Shown: piece after piece, positions 61,486 through 64,000 of the stretch
Layout of the letters: each line of letters starts with the position of its first letter
Position numbering within the stretch: the stretch's first letter is position 1
Notes under the pieces: generated by a model
The model's database searches: none
Told to the model about the DNA's origin: nothing
What the model saw: only the letters and a program-made list of their open reading frames with translations
Source of the DNA: Myxocyprinus asiaticus
Taxonomy: Eukaryota > Chordata > Actinopteri > Cypriniformes > Catostomidae
Direction of reading: 5' to 3'
Assembly: GCF_019703515.2 (NCBI RefSeq)
Contig: NC_059372.1
Span: 26,536,431-26,600,430 of the forward strand
Length of the DNA: 64,000 nucleotides
Translations under genes and position numbers: made by a program

Positions 61486-62271
61486 TCACAAGCTGGTAAT
61501 CCACTGACAGAATTTATTCTGGAGTATAGCTGGGATGATGATGTTGAGAGCTGAACTGAAGTCCACAAAAATGATCCTTGCATATGTCCCTGGTCTGTCC
61601 AGATGTTGCAGGATATGATGCAATCCTATGTTGACTGGTCTGTCTGTGACAGGTCTGTAGTCATTAAGTCCTGTGATTTTTGGTTTCTTTGGGACAGGAA
61701 TAATGATTGAGTGTTTGAAGCAGCATGGGACATCACACTGCTCCAGTGATCTATTGAAGATCTGTGTGAAGATGGGGGCCAGATGGTTAGCACAGGATCG
61801 AAGACACGCTGGTGAGATGCCATCTGGGCCTGAAGCCTTCCTCGTCTTTTGTTTCCGAAAGACACGGCTCACATCATCTTCACAGGTCTTAAGTGCAGGT
61901 TGAGTAGCAGGAGGGGGGAGGAGGGGGGTTGCAGGAGGTGTTGGTGTTTGTGTGAAGTGAAGGTCAGAGTGGGTGTTGGGTGTGAGATTGGGCCTTTCAA
62001 ATCTGCAGTAGAACACATTCAGGTCGTCAGCCAGTTGTTGGTTCCCTAAAGGGTTGCGGGTAGGAGTCCTGTAATTTGTGAGTTGTTTCATGCCACTCCA
62101 CACTGATGCAGGGTCATTAGCTGAAAACTTGTTTTTCAGCTTCTTAGAGAATCTTCTTTTAGCCACTCTGATTTCCCTGTTCAGTGTGTTCCTGGCCTGA
62201 TAGTACAAGACTTTATCCCCACCCTTGTAAACATCCTCTTTGGCCTGACGAAGAGCTCTGCTGTAAACCAT
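61486..62271 (-). pseudogene. LINE reverse transcriptase fragment, N-terminal part
   Basis: A 261-aa open piece: NTLNREIRVAKRRFSKKLKN (linker), ANDPASVWSGMKQLTNYRTP, QQLADDLNVFYCRFE, then RT motifs KASGPDGISP and IIPVPKKP. It skips from LNDYRPV to NIGLHHILQHLDRPGTYA, losing part of the fingers. The first catalytic aspartate (FVDFSS) is kept. The frame then ends at WITSL. Confidence 0.8.
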
Positions 62272-62600
62272 GGTTTGTCATTGTTGAACTTTAAATAAGT
62301 CCTAGTAGGAATGCACATATCCTCACAGAAACTGATATATGATGTAATAGTATCTGTGAGCTCGTCCAGGTCTGTGGCTGCAGCCTCAAAAACACTCCAA
62401 TCAGTGCAATTGAAGCAGGCTTGTAGTTCCCGCTCTGCTTCATTGGTCCATCTCTTTACAGTCCTTACTACTGGCTCGGTTGGTTTTAATTTCTGCCTGT
62501 AGTTTGGAAGAAGATGAACCAGACAGTGATCAGAGAGTCCCAAAGCTGCTCTAGGGACAGAGTGATATGCATCCTTTATTGTTGTAAAGGACAATGTGGC

Positions 62601-63140
62601 ATGTGACGTGCTGTTTCATTTGGGCAGTTTCTTTGCTGTGTTTGTTATTAGAGGAGGCAGAAGGGGGCAGTGGCCCATAAAACACCCTTACTGGACATTT
62701 AACCCCAAAGCAAGGCAGTCCAAACTTACAGAGTGTGCAAAGAAAATGGAATGAGTGAGAAAGTTGGGAGAAAGTGTTCATGGCACATGAGGGAATGCAC
62801 AGACACAGTTAGCATAGAGGCTCTTGAAAATGAACAGCTACCAAACAGTGTAGTTTAGCATGTCTCAGAAGCCTCACCATATACATATTTATCACTAGAG
62901 TAGGATCACATAAAAAACAAGAGGACAGTCTGGTGGATAAAAAAGACAAATTATATAAAATTGAGTGTTGCATTGTAAACCTGGCCAATAATTAGACGCA
63001 TATAGTACCATATGTATACTTTGTTGTGATGCTTGCATTGCAGAGGCATTAAAATAATCATATCAAATTGTTTAACATGTATTTTAATTTCTTTTTCACA
63101 AAAAAATATTCAGATGTCAGATTTTACTATTGCATTTTGG
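62601..63140. other. Gene-free stretch after the LINE
   Basis: No gene, RNA or element terminus recognised between the LINE's broken 5' end and the last MITE. Confidence 0.5.
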
Positions 63141-63149
63141 ACCTTCTCC

Positions 63150-63798
63150 TCATTATCATATCAGAAGATTTTAGAAGAATTTCTCAGATCTTTTGGTTCA
63201 TACAATACAAGTGAATGGGTACCAACATTTTGAAGCTCCAAAAATCACATAAGTCAGCATAAAAATAATTAATATGACTCCAGTCGTTAAATCAATGTCT
63301 TCTGAAGCAATATGATATGTGTGGGTGAGAAACAGATCAATATTTAACTCCTTTTTGACTATAAATTATCTTCCCAGCTCAGTCAATCTTTACTTTAACT
63401 TTCACATTATTCTTCTTGTGTTTTTGGTGATTCACATTCTTCATGCATACCTGCTATTGGGCAGGGAGGAGAATTTCCAGCAAAAAAAAAAGAAAAACAA
63501 AAAGGTTTAAATATTGATCTGTTTCTTACCCTCACCTATCATATTACTTCTGAAGATATGGATTAAACCACTGGAGTCTTTTTAATTACTTTTATGATGT
63601 CTTTATGTGCTTTTTGGAGCATCACATTTTTGGCATCCATTCAATGTTTACGTTGTATGCACCTACAGAGCTGAAATATACTTCTAAAAATCATAATTTG
63701 TATTCTGCAGGAGAAAGAAAATCATAAACATCTGGGATGGCATGAGGGTGAGTAAATGATGAGAGAATTTTAATTTTTGGATGAACTGTCCCTTTAAA
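63150..63798. mobile_element. MITE copy, right end intact, left end eroded
   Basis: Ends GGATGAACTGTCCCTTTAA with internal blocks CATCTGGGATGGCATGAGGG and GTGTGGGTGAGAAACAGATC shared with the other copies. The usual TTAAAGGG left end cannot be found. Confidence 0.7.
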
Positions 63799-64000
63799 AG
63801 CAGTGTACAGAATTCTGAAGAACCCATTAGGCCAATTTATTTACCTCCACCTTCACCATACCTCTCCCAAAGCCATCATTGTCTCTGGAGCTGCAGGTCC
63901 CAAAGTCCTCAGTGTACCTCCACCTCTACATATCCCGCACGAAGAACATATTATAACCCCAAACATTAATTCATCATTATATGTTCATCAGGAGTGGAAT

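Larger units (their letters stand above)
60700..62600 (-). mobile_element. LINE (L2/CR1/Rex1-like), truncated and interrupted
   Basis: Read on the minus strand, 62594-62185 encodes the end of an AP-endonuclease domain (AALGLSDHCLVHLLP) and linker. 62271-61486 encodes a spacer and the first RT blocks (RKASGPDGISPACLRSC, then FVDFSSALN). 61460-61390 encodes QGCVLSPLLFSLYTND, and 61165-60719 the thumb/C-terminal part (WCSQNNLELNMLKTVEIIVD). The 5' endonuclease is mostly missing, about 40 residues are lost after LNDYRPV, and the FADD block is absent where a SINE lies. Confidence 0.8.

Overview
This is vertebrate nuclear DNA, almost certainly from a cyprinid (carp/minnow-type) teleost. It has spliced genes with GT-AG introns, AATAAA signals, AT-rich introns and many dinucleotide repeats. 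It is also dense in fish-type transposons: Tc1, hAT and piggyBac MITEs, a DIRS retroelement, a LINE and tRNA-derived SINEs. The MITE family beginning TTAAAGGGATAGTTCACCCA, typical of cyprinids, has about five copies. The species cannot be named from the sequence.

Four host genes are present, and I rebuilt each from splice sites whose phases join without a break. (1) lrrc23, + strand, 30-3461, 7 coding exons, 332 aa, a leucine-rich-repeat protein of the axoneme. (2) tkt, + strand, 7587-19247, 14 exons, 625 aa, the pentose-phosphate enzyme transketolase. (3) tnnc1, - strand, 22161-20239, 6 exons, 161 aa, cardiac/slow troponin C, tail to tail with tkt. (4) An ECM2-like secreted leucine-rich-repeat matrix protein, + strand, 26412-53544, 9 exons, 581 aa. 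The four products (cilium, metabolism, muscle, matrix) are not one pathway; they are chromosomal neighbours.

Layout: 1-3.5 kb lrrc23; 3.7-6.7 kb two dead Tc1-type transposons; 7.4-19.9 kb tkt, with a piggyBac-type MITE holding a duplicated hAT MITE in intron 3; 19.9-22.4 kb tnnc1; 22.5-26.1 kb intergenic with a CTGGT-rich foldback and a nested Tc1 MITE; 26.2-54.0 kb the ECM2-like gene, whose introns carry most of the repeats, including a DIRS element (46.86-51.43 kb) in the last intron; 54-64 kb gene-free, with MITEs in (TA)n tracts and a dead LINE interrupted by a SINE.

I found no evidence of a new multigene system. The unusual content is structural: a tandem duplication traceable to a 14-bp repeat, a 27-bp inversion between its two copies, a DIRS element with termini and internal complementary region but no reverse transcriptase, a LINE whose catalytic core is replaced by a SINE, a double-headed foldback transposon, and an ECM2 relative without a von Willebrand C domain.
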